From Lobulomyces angularis (taxonomy: Eukaryota; Chytridiomycota; Chytridiomycetes; Lobulomycetales; Lobulomycetaceae): 18,802 nucleotides of DNA. The DNA lies in contig JADHYX010000353.1 in assembly GCA_027604685.1 (NCBI GenBank), positions 4,410 to 23,211 on the forward strand, written 5' to 3'. Numbering within the stretch: the stretch's first letter is position 1; the number at the start of each line of letters is the position of its first letter. Shown in pieces: positions 1 through 8,454 of the stretch. Under the pieces are notes generated by a model that was not told the origin of the DNA, searched no databases, and worked only from the letters and a program-made list of their open reading frames with translations. Both the position numbers and the translations under genes were made by a program.

Positions 1-39
1 TTTTTTTTTATTTTTTAATAAATTTTTTTTTTTTTGTAG

Positions 40-339
40 GAATGAAAGGTTTATGGAAGAAATGAGACTGTTGGATTTACCAGCTTCCAAGTTGTTAGAA
101 GCTCGAAAAGGAAAACTAACAGGAAGGCAGCAGTTTGAAAAAGGTAAAAGATTATAAAAGATTATAAAAAAAATAATTTAAAAAAAAAATAAATAGATAA
201 AACTTTAATAAACAGTGATACCGGATTTATGGGTGAAAATGATGTCGAAGTTGATTTGGATCTTTTCGATGGATTAGATTTAGGTTCAGATCAAGACGAA
301 GAAAATGAAGTTCTTAAAAATTTTACGGAGGATGATTAG
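40..339 (+). CDS. GIR2: C-terminal part of a Gir2/RWDD1-like protein
   Basis: This is the 3' end of a gene that begins outside the window. An acceptor (tag at 37-39) opens an exon 40-143. A 53-nt intron (144-196) and exon 197-339 follow, ending in TAG. The encoded tail reads GKLTGRQQFEKD, then NDVEVDLDLFDGLDL, then an acidic end. This matches the C-terminal region of the RWDD1/Gir2 family (a KL[ST]G[KR]Q.FE motif followed by a VEVDE.LF..MDDL-like acidic tail). In that family this region binds the DRG/Rbg GTPases, and the N-terminal RWD domain binds Gcn1 on ribosomes. The RWD domain would lie upstream and is not visible. The intron acceptor was chosen because only tag at 194-196 keeps the family motif in frame; the later cag at 213-215 does not. 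The identification rests on about 80 residues. Confidence 0.78.
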
Positions 340-525
340 AAAAACGTAAAAAAACTTACAGATAAAAATATATATATATACAATGTGAAATAAAAATAAA
401 AAATACGCTGGTTTTTTTATTGCAGAAAAATACATATATATAAAAAAAAAAAAAAAAAAATTTTTTGGGGTATTAAAATTAACAAAAAAAGTTGAAACAA
501 ATTTTTAAAAAATGCAAAGAAGAGT
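340..525. other. convergent 3' intergenic spacer
   Basis: This AT-rich spacer separates the stop of the Gir2-like gene from the stop of the oppositely oriented gene at 526. It holds a short TA microsatellite (about 367-380), several AATAAA-like hexamers usable as poly(A) signals, and an A-run followed by a T-run near 441-465. No coding sequence is visible. Confidence 0.6.
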
Positions 526-2106
526 TTAATCGCCGTTACTTGTTAAACTTAATTCATCATCTTCATTAACTAAAGTGGAATTTTCCACTTTATCTAACCA
601 CCTGCCAAACTGTAATTGATCAAAGCAAATTCTTTTTTTTTTTTTTTTACGATCTCTAATTTCTTTTTGCACCCTTTTACAATAAGCCTTATCTAAATCA
701 TAGCACTCTTTGTAAGTAGAACCTTTGTAGGGTTCAAAAGTTATAATGATGTCTTCTTCGCCTACATTCTCCTGAATTGAGTCATTCTCCTCTTCATTAT
801 AACCATCGTTTGAATCCGATAAATTCACTATATCGTCATCTTGTTCGCCAAATTGTAACTTATCAAGAAATCTTTCAAAAGTATTGGATTGAGTGCTACT
901 TTGAGTGACAAAATTTTCTTCTTCATTATCGAGAACTTCACCTAATGTACCAAAAAAAAAAAAAAGTATAAATATATTATGAAAAGTTGTAAAAAAAGAC
1001 ATTTTATTCACCAGCTCGTATTGGCAAATTTTTTAGTTTATTTAAATTTTGTTTTCTTGCATCCAATCTTTCCAAATAATTATCTTGATTTCCAGCCCAA
1101 GAGTGTTTTAGACAATAAGCTCTCTTCTCCTCATCGTCAACATCAACTTCATTTTTGGCAATTTTTAACTGTTTCGCACTATTATTTATAAAGCAGTATA
1201 AAAAAAAATGTAATGTTAATAATAAGAATTAAAAAAAATAAAATTTTTTTTAACAAAGAATTATAGATTTATACGGAAAAAAGTAAAATATTACGAAAAA
1301 GAATCTTGAGGTACCATAGCAGCACAGTCATAACAATGAAAAAATCTTCCAAAAAAAAAAAAAAGGTTTGTACAAAACAAAAAAAATTAAAATTAATTTT
1401 TTTTTTTTTTAAACCTCTTGATAGAGTCATCTTCCTGCCCACTACTAAGGCTTTCTAAATCATTAAAATCGATAATATCATCCTCTTCTTCGTCAGAGTT
1501 GTTGCTGCTTGAATTGTTTGCATCTTTTAACTTTCTCTTTTTTTTTTTTGGCTTTTGCGTTTCCTCCTCATCACTGCTACTCATATCCGGTATAAATGTA
1601 GTATGAAATTTTTTAACTTCAACAGTCTTATTTCTTAGATTATATCTTGTTTTTTTTCCTTTTTCTTCATCACTAAAATAAATTGGTGAAGAATCCTTTT
1701 TAATCAATTTCTTTTTTCCTTTGTTAGGGGTATATTTTGTTATCTCAAACAAAGGTGAAGAGTCCTTTTTAAAAAGTCTTCTTCTTTTGGTATCCGGTTC
1801 TTCTTCAATTTTAATTTTTCTTGCCGGTTTCTTTCTTTTTATTGAAGATAGCAATATATCATCCTCTTCGTCCGTAGTAATATGATTCATATTGTGATAT
1901 CGCTCATCCTCATCATCGCTCTCCACTGTTAATTTTACGTTGGATTTTGTTTTTTGGGGTGGAGTTTTATTATTTTCTACAATTCCTAACTTATGATAAC
2001 TTAAAGGGGTATCTGAATCTACCATTAATAACTGTTGACTTCTTTTTTTTTTTGTTATTTGAAATTGTATTTTTTTAATTGTTAAATTTTTAACTTTTTT
2101 TTTCAT
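526..2106 (-). CDS. charged, probably nuclear protein with a C-x2-C...C-x2-H cluster
   Basis: Four exons join in frame: 1415-2106, 1295-1345, 1012-1178 and 526-941 (introns of 69, 116 and 70 nt), giving 441 residues. Residues 1-230 are rich in K, R, E and S, with two KKDSSP motifs, several acidic SDEE patches and basic KKRKRK-type patches that could act as nuclear localisation signals. A tiny exon encodes HCYDC (C235, C238), and the next exon carries YCLKH (C270, H273). Together they make a C-x2-C-x31-C-x2-H pattern that could bind zinc. A later stretch (KECYDLDKAYC) echoes it. The acidic C-terminus contains two related segments, LDKLQFG and DQLQFGRWLDK. I recognise no family. Composition suggests a chromatin or nuclear protein, which is inference. 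The start is the first ATG of the open frame and could lie further in, for example at the LLMVDSD methionine. Confidence 0.68.
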
Positions 2107-2429
2107 TCTATTTTTTTTTTTTATATTGTGTGTTTATTATTTCTTTTTTTTTATTCTTTTAAGATAAAATTAAAAAAAAAAAATTAAAAAAAATGCAATG
2201 GCAGAGCTTAAAATGTTCTTATGAATTACTATTACAATTTTTATTATTAACTAGATCTGCTAAGTTTTTTTTATCAGATCCACTTCTTGGAAATACAATT
2301 AATGCTTCAATCCATAAATTTATTTTCTGATGATAATAATTTCATATTTTAATATAATAAAACTATTAAAAAAATTAACATGTGACAAATAAATTTCAAA
2401 AAAAGAATTTACTAAATTAATAAAAAAAC
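2107..2429. other. spacer between two minus-strand genes, with a 45-codon ORF
   Basis: This is the 5' flank of the charged-protein gene and the 3' flank of the RRM gene. It is mostly A/T runs. A plus-strand ORF at 2193-2330 (45 codons, beginning MQWQSLKCSYELLLQ) has a less AT-only sequence than its surroundings and could be a small gene or an exon relic. I find no family for it and no clear splice sites joining it to anything. Confidence 0.35.
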
Positions 2430-3501
2430 CTATTCATGGGTTTCGTGAGATTCTTCACGAGGAGTTTGCGTGGCAAGTGCTACTTTAATAATCAACTCTC
2501 TACCGTCAACAGAAACATTTTGAAGTTCATCCAATACTTTTTGTTGTTCATCTTTTGAGGCAACATCAACAAAACCAAATCCTTTACTTGTTCCATTTTT
2601 AAGACGAACAACATGAGCGGAAACAACATTGTATTCTTGGAAAATTGATTTTAGATCACTATCAGTGACTTTGTATGGAAGATTTGATACAAATAACATT
2701 GTATCAGAAAGTTCTCCTGATGGTTCTACTCTATCTCCTCTATCCACTCTTGAACCTCCTCGAGATGCTCCTCCTCTGCCTAGAAGGGATTTTTTTTTTT
2801 TTAAATTGAAATCTTTATTCATTCAGTATTTACCACCTCTACCACCTCTGCCGCCTCTACCACCTCTACCGCCTCTACTACCTCCTCTGCTTGCGGTGTT
2901 CTTTGGTCTGCTCTCTTCGTGTACAGGTTCTACATCATCAACTCTGGAAGGTTCATCGTTATGTTGTGCTCTTTGATGTCCACCTCTGCCTCTGTTATTT
3001 CTTCTAGGTGGTCTTGAATTAGCAGTATCATCAGATGAGCGAGGAACTTTTTTTCTAGCGATTTCAATGTTTACTGGACGACCTGAAAAAAAGTAAAAAA
3101 AAATTTAAAATTTACATTATGGAAAAGAAATACCTTCTAATTCCTGTTTATCTAACAAAACAGCTTTTTCTGCCTCTTCAAGTGTTTCAAATGACACAAA
3201 ACCAAATCCCAAGGATCTTCCATAACGGTTAATGATAATTACTTTTTTGCTTTAAAAATACAAAATGATAAGAATGATAATTAAAAAAAAACAACAATAC
3301 ATACACAGTACCGCATTTGGAAAAGAATTCAGCAATACCTTCTTCTTTTATTGAAAACGGTAAGTTACCAACAAAACATTTAACTCCTTCTTCTTCTTCT
3401 TCAGGTTGATTTTGGGATGGAGATCCTTCATCGTGAGCAGGATCAGGATGTTCACCATGGGTTGGAGAAGTTGATCTAGCATCTGTAGTGGTTTGGGACA
3501 T
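2430..3501 (-). CDS. RRM-RGG-RRM RNA-binding protein, Sbp1-like
   Basis: Exons 3305-3501, 3134-3249, 2834-3082 and 2430-2779 (introns of 55, 51 and 54 nt) join to 303 residues. The order is an acidic N-terminus ending in EEEEEG; RRM1 with RNP2 CFVGNL (42-47) and RNP1 LGFGFVSF (79-86); an Arg/Gly-rich linker with a tandem GGR array; RRM2 with RNP2 LFVSNL (216-221) and RNP1 KGFGFVDV (253-260); and a short tail. Two RRMs flanking an RGG box is the layout of yeast Sbp1, which binds mRNA and eIF4G and represses translation. Whether this is the ortholog is inference. The RGG array is encoded by a 9-bp repeat at about 2832-2880. The donor at 3303-3304 (GTATGT) fits the consensus. Without splicing, the first RRM and the RGG segment would seem to end early, and each half would look like a separate short gene. 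Confidence 0.87.
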
Positions 3502-3705
3502 TTTCTATAATAATGGATTTGGTTAGAAATTGAAGAGTGCAACAGCAGTGGGCATGCTATAATGACAAACCTTATATTATTGAACAGTAGTTAAAGTGGG
3601 ACTAATTTGGGAAATCTCTTTTGCTATTTGGGGACGAAAACAATTATAGGTTTTTTTTTAAGATAAATTTTTTAAATTTTTTTTTTTTTGAATTTTGATT
3701 TTTTT
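3502..3705. promoter_or_regulatory. probable 5' flank of the RRM gene
   Basis: This is the sequence upstream of the minus-strand RRM gene. It has mixed composition near the start codon and then T-rich runs at 3650-3708. It probably holds the 5' leader and promoter. I see no individual site that can be named. Confidence 0.3.
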
Positions 3706-4092
3706 TTTTGCTCTGCGCCACAGCACGAAGTAAGGAGACAACTCAATATCAAGAGTAACGTATGAAACACACTTTAGCAGCATTGATCAGCGCTTTTATG
3801 AGGAATACATAACGTAGTCATTGTGCGGCTGCAGGCCATCTGCTGTTGGGGTGTGGAAATTTGGTTTTATGCAATGTGTTACAATTTCTTCCATTTACCA
3901 ATATTTTCCTACCGTCAGCGTATTCCAGCATCATTTGCTGGTGAGTTTGAAATTGAAATTATGCAACACTGGAGTTTCAGCAGCTTCTATCTACAAAATC
4001 AACCTTCTGTTATTCACCTGGATCTTACTACTGTAAGATTATTTAACTGCTATCCCTTAAATTACTTAATTGAACTTCTACTATCAAGTTAA
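3706..4092 (+). pseudogene. GC-richer relic, unknown origin
   Basis: From about 3710 to 4030 the sequence is visibly richer in G and C than the rest of the window and lacks homopolymers. The plus strand is open in two overlapping frames: 3823-4092 (89 codons, no ATG at its start) and 3821-4036. The codon mix looks protein-like (for example WSFSSFYLQNQPSVIHLDL), but a stop (TAG at 3814-3816) breaks the upstream reading, which includes THFSSIDQRFYEEYI. I suspect a broken exon or a fragment of a transposable element with different base composition. I recognise no domain, and the strand is uncertain. Confidence 0.35.
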
Positions 4093-4121
4093 CTGAAAAT
4101 AAAGAGTAAACTTTCATATTG

Positions 4122-4143
4122 GTTGGGCATTATTTTTTTGAAC
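4122..4143 (+). repeat. left terminal inverted repeat
   Basis: It begins gttgggcattat and ends tttgaac. It pairs with 6319-6340 on the opposite strand, the two mismatches being c/t at position 7 and t/c at position 13. A perfect 6-bp block and a perfect 9-bp block at the two ends make chance pairing unlikely even in AT-rich DNA. Confidence 0.75.
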
Positions 4144-4199
4144 GTACAATAATATTTTAAATTCTTGACGATTGCAAAATTTTTAAAAAAAAACTATAA

Positions 4200-6225
4200 A
4201 TGGAGAAGAAAATAAACTTTTTTTTATTGAAACTGTACTAAATGCAAAAACATTCCTGTAATAAAACCAAGTTTACTGATGTATTTGTTGGAACATCTAA
4301 TCAATATGAAAAAATGGAAAATTAAATTTACACTGGTAGTCGAATAAACTATTCACACTACTCATTTTTTTAAGTATTTTATTTTAAACTACCCTAACCA
4401 AAACAAATGGAGTATGATTAATGTTGATTGTTTTTGCAAGAATATACAAGTTTTTAAATCATTCAATAAAAACAATAAAAACTAATACCAGACACACTTC
4501 TATTATTAATGAATTACTAAAGGAATATATTGAAAAATATAAAACTGAATTTGGCTGCATACTAGAAAATGTCAAGTACTTTGATCAGGTCGCTTTATAT
4601 CAAGCTAATAAAATATTTACAAATTATACTGTCAACATTCTGGAACATTTTGTTCCTAAACTAAAAACATTTATTTCAAATTTGATTATTCAAAAACAAT
4701 TATCATTAACACCTGAAAATATGCTAAAAAAAGATTGGATAAAAGTCTTACTAGCAAGAAATCGGCAAAAGATAATTTTGGAAAACATTACAGTTAGCAA
4801 TGAGTTGAATGAATATGAGCTTAGTATTGTTAATCTTTAAGAAATATCTTACCTGAAACAAATGAAAATTATGACGTTCATTGTACTTTTAAAAGTTTTG
4901 AACCGTATTACAAACTTGGTTATTGTATCAACAACATCAACTAAGAAAATTTAATGTATTTCCATTATCTACTTCAACTATACCATGACATATTCGATTA
5001 GACACTAACAATTTAATAAAAGTGGTATTAGGATTAGGTAGTGAACAAACAATGGGAACTCTAAATGTAAAAGATAATCTGGAAGAAATTTGGAACAAAT
5101 TATTTAATTTGAAAAAAAAAACCACTCAAATTAAGAAATGGAATTGGTTTTTTTTCAGGTTCAATTGAAACAGATGGAGTTCCATTTACTGTTTGCTTAG
5201 AAGACATTACAACAAACAATAAAAAAAGAATAGAAAAGAAAAAAAAGAAAAAAAACCAGACTGTAAACCAACCATGCAAACCAAAAGAACAACCCAAACA
5301 TAGTAAACCAAAAAAAAAAGATTTATCTTCAGAATATTTTCAAGACAATATTTTAAAGGAAATCATGTTTACATTGATCCAAATAAAAGAGATTTATTAT
5401 ATTGTTTTGGTAAATCATTTAAAAACAAACTATTAAAAAATTATATTGTTTGGGTAAATCATATAGGTGAAAACAAATTAATAAAAAATTATTTAATATA
5501 TCTTTATATAGGTTGGAATGATGAGAAACTTAGATATACTCAAATGCAAAGAAGACATGAAAGTAGATCTAAACATTATGAATTTATTAGAAGAAAATTA
5601 GAAAGAAAATGATAATAAACTTTTAACAAGACAAGAGGTTTTACAAAAAGAATGGTTTGAAAAATTTTAATGTACCAATACCATCACGAAAGTTGCTTAT
5701 GCAGTTGCATATAATCTTTATTTAAAGGATTACTTGTACCGTTTTACTCAATTAGAATTACACTTTAGGAATTCACAATTTAGAAAATTGAAACTAAATG
5801 CTTTCAAACACACACAAAAATCTGAAACTAAATTTATTAAAAAATTTAAAGAAAAATTTGGTAGTAAGGAAAACACATCAGTTTTAATTGGAGATTGGTC
5901 GAAGACAGCAATGACGTAACAAGTTCCAACAAAAGGAAAAGGTTTTAGGGAAATGTTTAAAAAGGCAGGATATCAAGTTGGTTTAGTTAATGAATTTTTA
6001 ACTTCTTCCATATGCCCAGGTTGTAAAACGAGATCTTTAGAAACCTTTAAAAAAAAGACAACACCCTAACTTCAGTGAAAAAGGAAAATTAGTAACAGTT
6101 CATAGATTGCTTTGTTGTAAAAACGAAAATTGTAAGCAAACACTGAATGGGGTTGTATGATGTATTTATGGAATAGGGATAACGTTGCCACTTTAAATTT
6201 AAAGGACTTTATTGTAAGGAGTTAG
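4200..6225 (+). pseudogene. Fanzor-type RNA-guided nuclease gene, inactivated
   Basis: Several frames read in order match the TnpB/OrfB-like fold of Fanzor proteins. 4421-4840 encodes a helical N-terminal part (ANKIFTNYTVNILEHF). About 4955-5210 encodes PLSTSTIP..HIRLDT and WNKLFNL, then SIETDGVPF. The RuvC-I segment is YIDPNKRDLLYC (Asp codon 5376-5378), followed by RYTQMQRRHES. Next come IGDWSKTAM (to 5916) and GLVNEFLTS with a Glu at 5992-5994. A zinc ribbon follows with CPGC (6013-6024) and CCKNENC (6113-6133). RuvC-III is WNRDNVATLNL (Asp codon 6178-6180), and TAG at 6223-6225 ends the frame. In-frame stops include 4838-4840, 5610-5612, 5668-5670 and 5917-5919, with frameshifts between segments, so it cannot make a full protein as read. 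The true 5' limit is unclear; weak coding signal begins near 4200. In the family, these proteins cut DNA with a guide RNA encoded at the element's 3' end. Confidence 0.75.
5397..5488 (+). repeat. tandem duplication inside the RuvC-I region
   Basis: Two adjacent units, 5397-5440 and 5441-5488, begin with the same 22 bases except for one change (5397-5418 against 5441-5462). They then diverge by small indels. This lengthens the segment between the RuvC-I motif and RYTQMQRR, where uninterrupted family members have a short linker. It is one of the marks of decay. Confidence 0.7.
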
Positions 6226-6340
6226 ACCAATTTGTTTAAGTAGATAAACCATAGGTTTTTTTCCTAAATAGTTTCGCTATTTTAATTTTAATTAGTGTTC
6301 GGTTTTTGAATATTTAATGTTCAAAAAGATAATACCCAAC
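6160..6340 (+). ncRNA. candidate guide-RNA (fRNA/omega-RNA) scaffold region
   Basis: In TnpB and Fanzor systems the guide RNA overlaps the 3' end of the nuclease gene and runs to the right end of the element, with the guide lying just outside. Here 94 bp separate the stop (6223-6225) from the right TIR. They contain two adjacent small hairpins: aaacc/ggttt at 6246-6258 and aaatag/ctattt at 6266-6282 with a tttcg loop. The position is right, but the fold is weak and expression is unknown, so this is a placement argument only. Confidence 0.25.
6319..6340 (-). repeat. right terminal inverted repeat
   Basis: This is the inverted partner of 4122-4143, ending aatacccaac at the outer side. Similarity falls off quickly inside the 22 bp, although both sides continue with an AT-rich ATATT-containing stretch. 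Confidence 0.75.
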
Positions 6341-6460
6341 ATTAACTTTCCCCTTAAATTGAAGGAACCACGAATTCAATCTCCGCTTAATCAAACTCTT
6401 CTACTTCATTCGCAGATCTCTTCCTGACCTTCTCTATTTACTTGATCGAATCTTAACTCT
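6341..6460 (+). promoter_or_regulatory. short pyrimidine-rich leader of the BIR gene
   Basis: Only 120 bp separate the transposon's right end from the ATG at 6461. The stretch is rich in C and T (for example cttcattcgcagatctcttcc), typical of a fungal transcription start and leader region. Any more distal promoter of this gene would now lie inside or beyond the element. Confidence 0.3.
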
Positions 6461-8454
6461 ATGAAGCGACGACTTTCCAAAATAAATTCTTACTCTCCGA
6501 TAGGTCTTACTGGTTTTGACCTTTTTTTCTTCTTTTTGACCTAAACCGCACTTCTTATATGATTTTAACTTTTTTAAGATGTTTCAGACAAATTTAAAAA
6601 GCTTTGCGTTATCAAGGATTCTGACTCCCACAACTCTTTTCCTGAAAGAATAGGAATTAACACTGGTACTCACTTACTCTTTACATTTTTATTAACTTTT
6701 TTGACTTAGATCCTGAAAATGCATACTTTATCAATCATGAATACGACGAAGATTCCCAAACTGACTCTTTTATACTTGCATCTGAAGAAATTTCGGAATC
6801 TGATTCTGAAGCTGATGCAGATGATGAGGAAGATGATGTAGAAGAATTATCCAGAAAGATTGCCACAGGTACTCATATTCAGTTTCAATAAAATTTAATT
6901 ATTTCTATCTGAACCAAAGTTGATGTTGTAATGGAAGATATAGATCAAAAACTTACTAATGTTAAATTGACCAAAAATAACAATCATATTTTTTCTTTAA
7001 AAAACAAAAAGATCTCTGATAACTTGGAGAAAAAGCAAGACATTATTAGTCCAGTATCACAGCCAAAGCCATTCAAAATTTTTGAAAGTTTAACAAATCA
7101 TCAGGATGGTAAGAAAAGAATACCCTCTTTATTTTAATTTTGTTGTAGAATCTGATGGTTCTGAATACATTCCAAGTGAAACGGAATTAAATCCCACAAG
7201 AAAAATTCCAGTAACAGTTCTTTTAAAAAGAGAAGATAAAGTTGCAAAATTTAAGCGGCTTCAAGAAGTTTGGAAAAAAGAAAATCTATTGAATGGAGGG
7301 GAACAGTTTTTTCTTGTGGATGCTTCAAAATTTTTAATAGGAAGAAAGAAATGGTTAAAAAAGGGAATGATGAGTGTAGTCGTATCTCCTGACAGTGACG
7401 GAAGCAATTTCAGAATTTTTTCACATTATCTACATGGTACAATGTTTCAAGGATTCAATTTCCACGGCATGCCTTTGAAATTAAAATTTATTTAATAACA
7501 GTTTTTTATTAGGTTGGATAAATATTTCCGATTTTTTCAAGTTTAATGTGGATAATTTTGAAGTTACTATATCTACATTTGGCAGAAGCTTTATAAAGAT
7601 TGCTGATTTGAGGACGAAATGTATGACAATGAATCAAGTATTAAAAACTGTAAGCCTTACAATGAAATTGCTTCTGACTAACATTAAATACAGGAATTCG
7701 AGGTCTCCAAAAATAACTCATTCATTGAACCAAAAAACAATAACGAAAAAATATTCAATAAAAACTGTAACGGATTACCAGAAATAAAGTGGCATGATCC
7801 TGAAATTCAATTAAAGTTGGAGGAGAGAGGCACCAGCTGGAAATTAAAATTTCCAAATAAGGAAGGTAAGATTTGTTTTAGATTTTAGTATCATTTTCAA
7901 AATTACATAAATTTTACGTAGATTGTCAGAGATTTAAGACATTTCTTGAAAAACATGACAAAAACTTGAGATTAATTGAACTGGAAAAGAGAAAGAAATC
8001 ATTTTACATACCACAACCAGTTTATGATCAAGGGGCATATCAATTTTGTGCGAATGAAAGGAGAATAATACAATATCGAATATCTCCTTACAGCAAAAAT
8101 GAAAACTTAATAAATGAGGTATCATATTCGGGAAAAAATTTTTTTATCTGTGTTCGATAGTTAGCCTCCTGTGGATTTGCTTATTTACCTGCTTTGGATG
8201 ACATGGGAGTAGTTGAAAACGAAGAAATTAATAATTCTAACAATTTTACGTGTGTTGGCAGATGTGTTTGTCAGTTTTGTGGTGCGGTCTTCACAGAATG
8301 GGAAAATACCAATAAAAACAATAATTACAATGTATTTGACGAGCATCAACAGCACGAATTCGCCAAAAAATACAGGTTAAACTTCTTATTTGGTATATAT
8401 AGGCTTAAGTTTTTTTTTATTCTTCGTAGGTGCCCTTTTGTTTTCGAGGTATAA
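6461..8454 (+). CDS. multi-exon protein with a C-terminal BIR-like zinc domain
   Basis: Ten exons join in frame to 503 residues: 6461-6503, 6579-6665, 6710-6868, 6920-7108, 7149-7436, 7513-7649, 7694-7865, 7922-8118, 8161-8375 and 8430-8454. The start MKRRLSKINSYSPI is followed by an acidic, Ser-rich region (about 45-95) and a linker. A globular part comes next (about 180-300, ending near NQVLKT), then a segment around WKLKFPNKEDCQRF (about 349-362) that recalls a PH-like fold, which is weak. The C-terminus reads NERRIIQYR, LASCGFAYLPALDD, CQFCGAVFTEW, DEHQQHEF and CPFVF. This is the order of a BIR domain: the Arg start, the L-A-x-x-G-F turn, C-x2-C, W, H, C-P-F-V. The zinc residues would be C461, C464, H486 or H489, and C497. 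Spacing is longer than the usual C-x2-C-x16-H-x6-C, so the domain is atypical. Fungal Bir1/survivin carries N-terminal BIRs, so this is not a plain ortholog. The donor of intron 1 (GTCTTA) is the least certain. Confidence 0.72.

Larger units (their letters stand above)
4122..6340 (+). mobile_element. TIR-bounded element carrying a decayed Fanzor gene
   Basis: A 22-bp sequence at 4122-4143 reappears inverted at 6319-6340 with 20 of 22 positions matching, enclosing 2219 bp. The interior carries a single long, decayed gene of the Fanzor (eukaryotic TnpB/OrfB-like) type running from left to right. No transposase is visible. Known Fanzor1 genes often ride inside eukaryotic transposons, so the element is probably non-autonomous or has lost its transposase. 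A possible TA target site flanks both ends (TA at 4117-4118 and at 6343-6344), although the outermost bases do not pair exactly. CATA at 4115-4118 abuts the left side. The right end lies 121 bp before the start codon of the BIR gene. Confidence 0.72.

Noticed and set aside
2629..2976. Plus-strand open frame with a long Pro/Leu repeat.
   Set aside because: It is the antisense of the RGG-encoding exon of the RRM gene; the Pro-Pro-Leu pattern is the mirror of the Gly-Gly-Arg codons.
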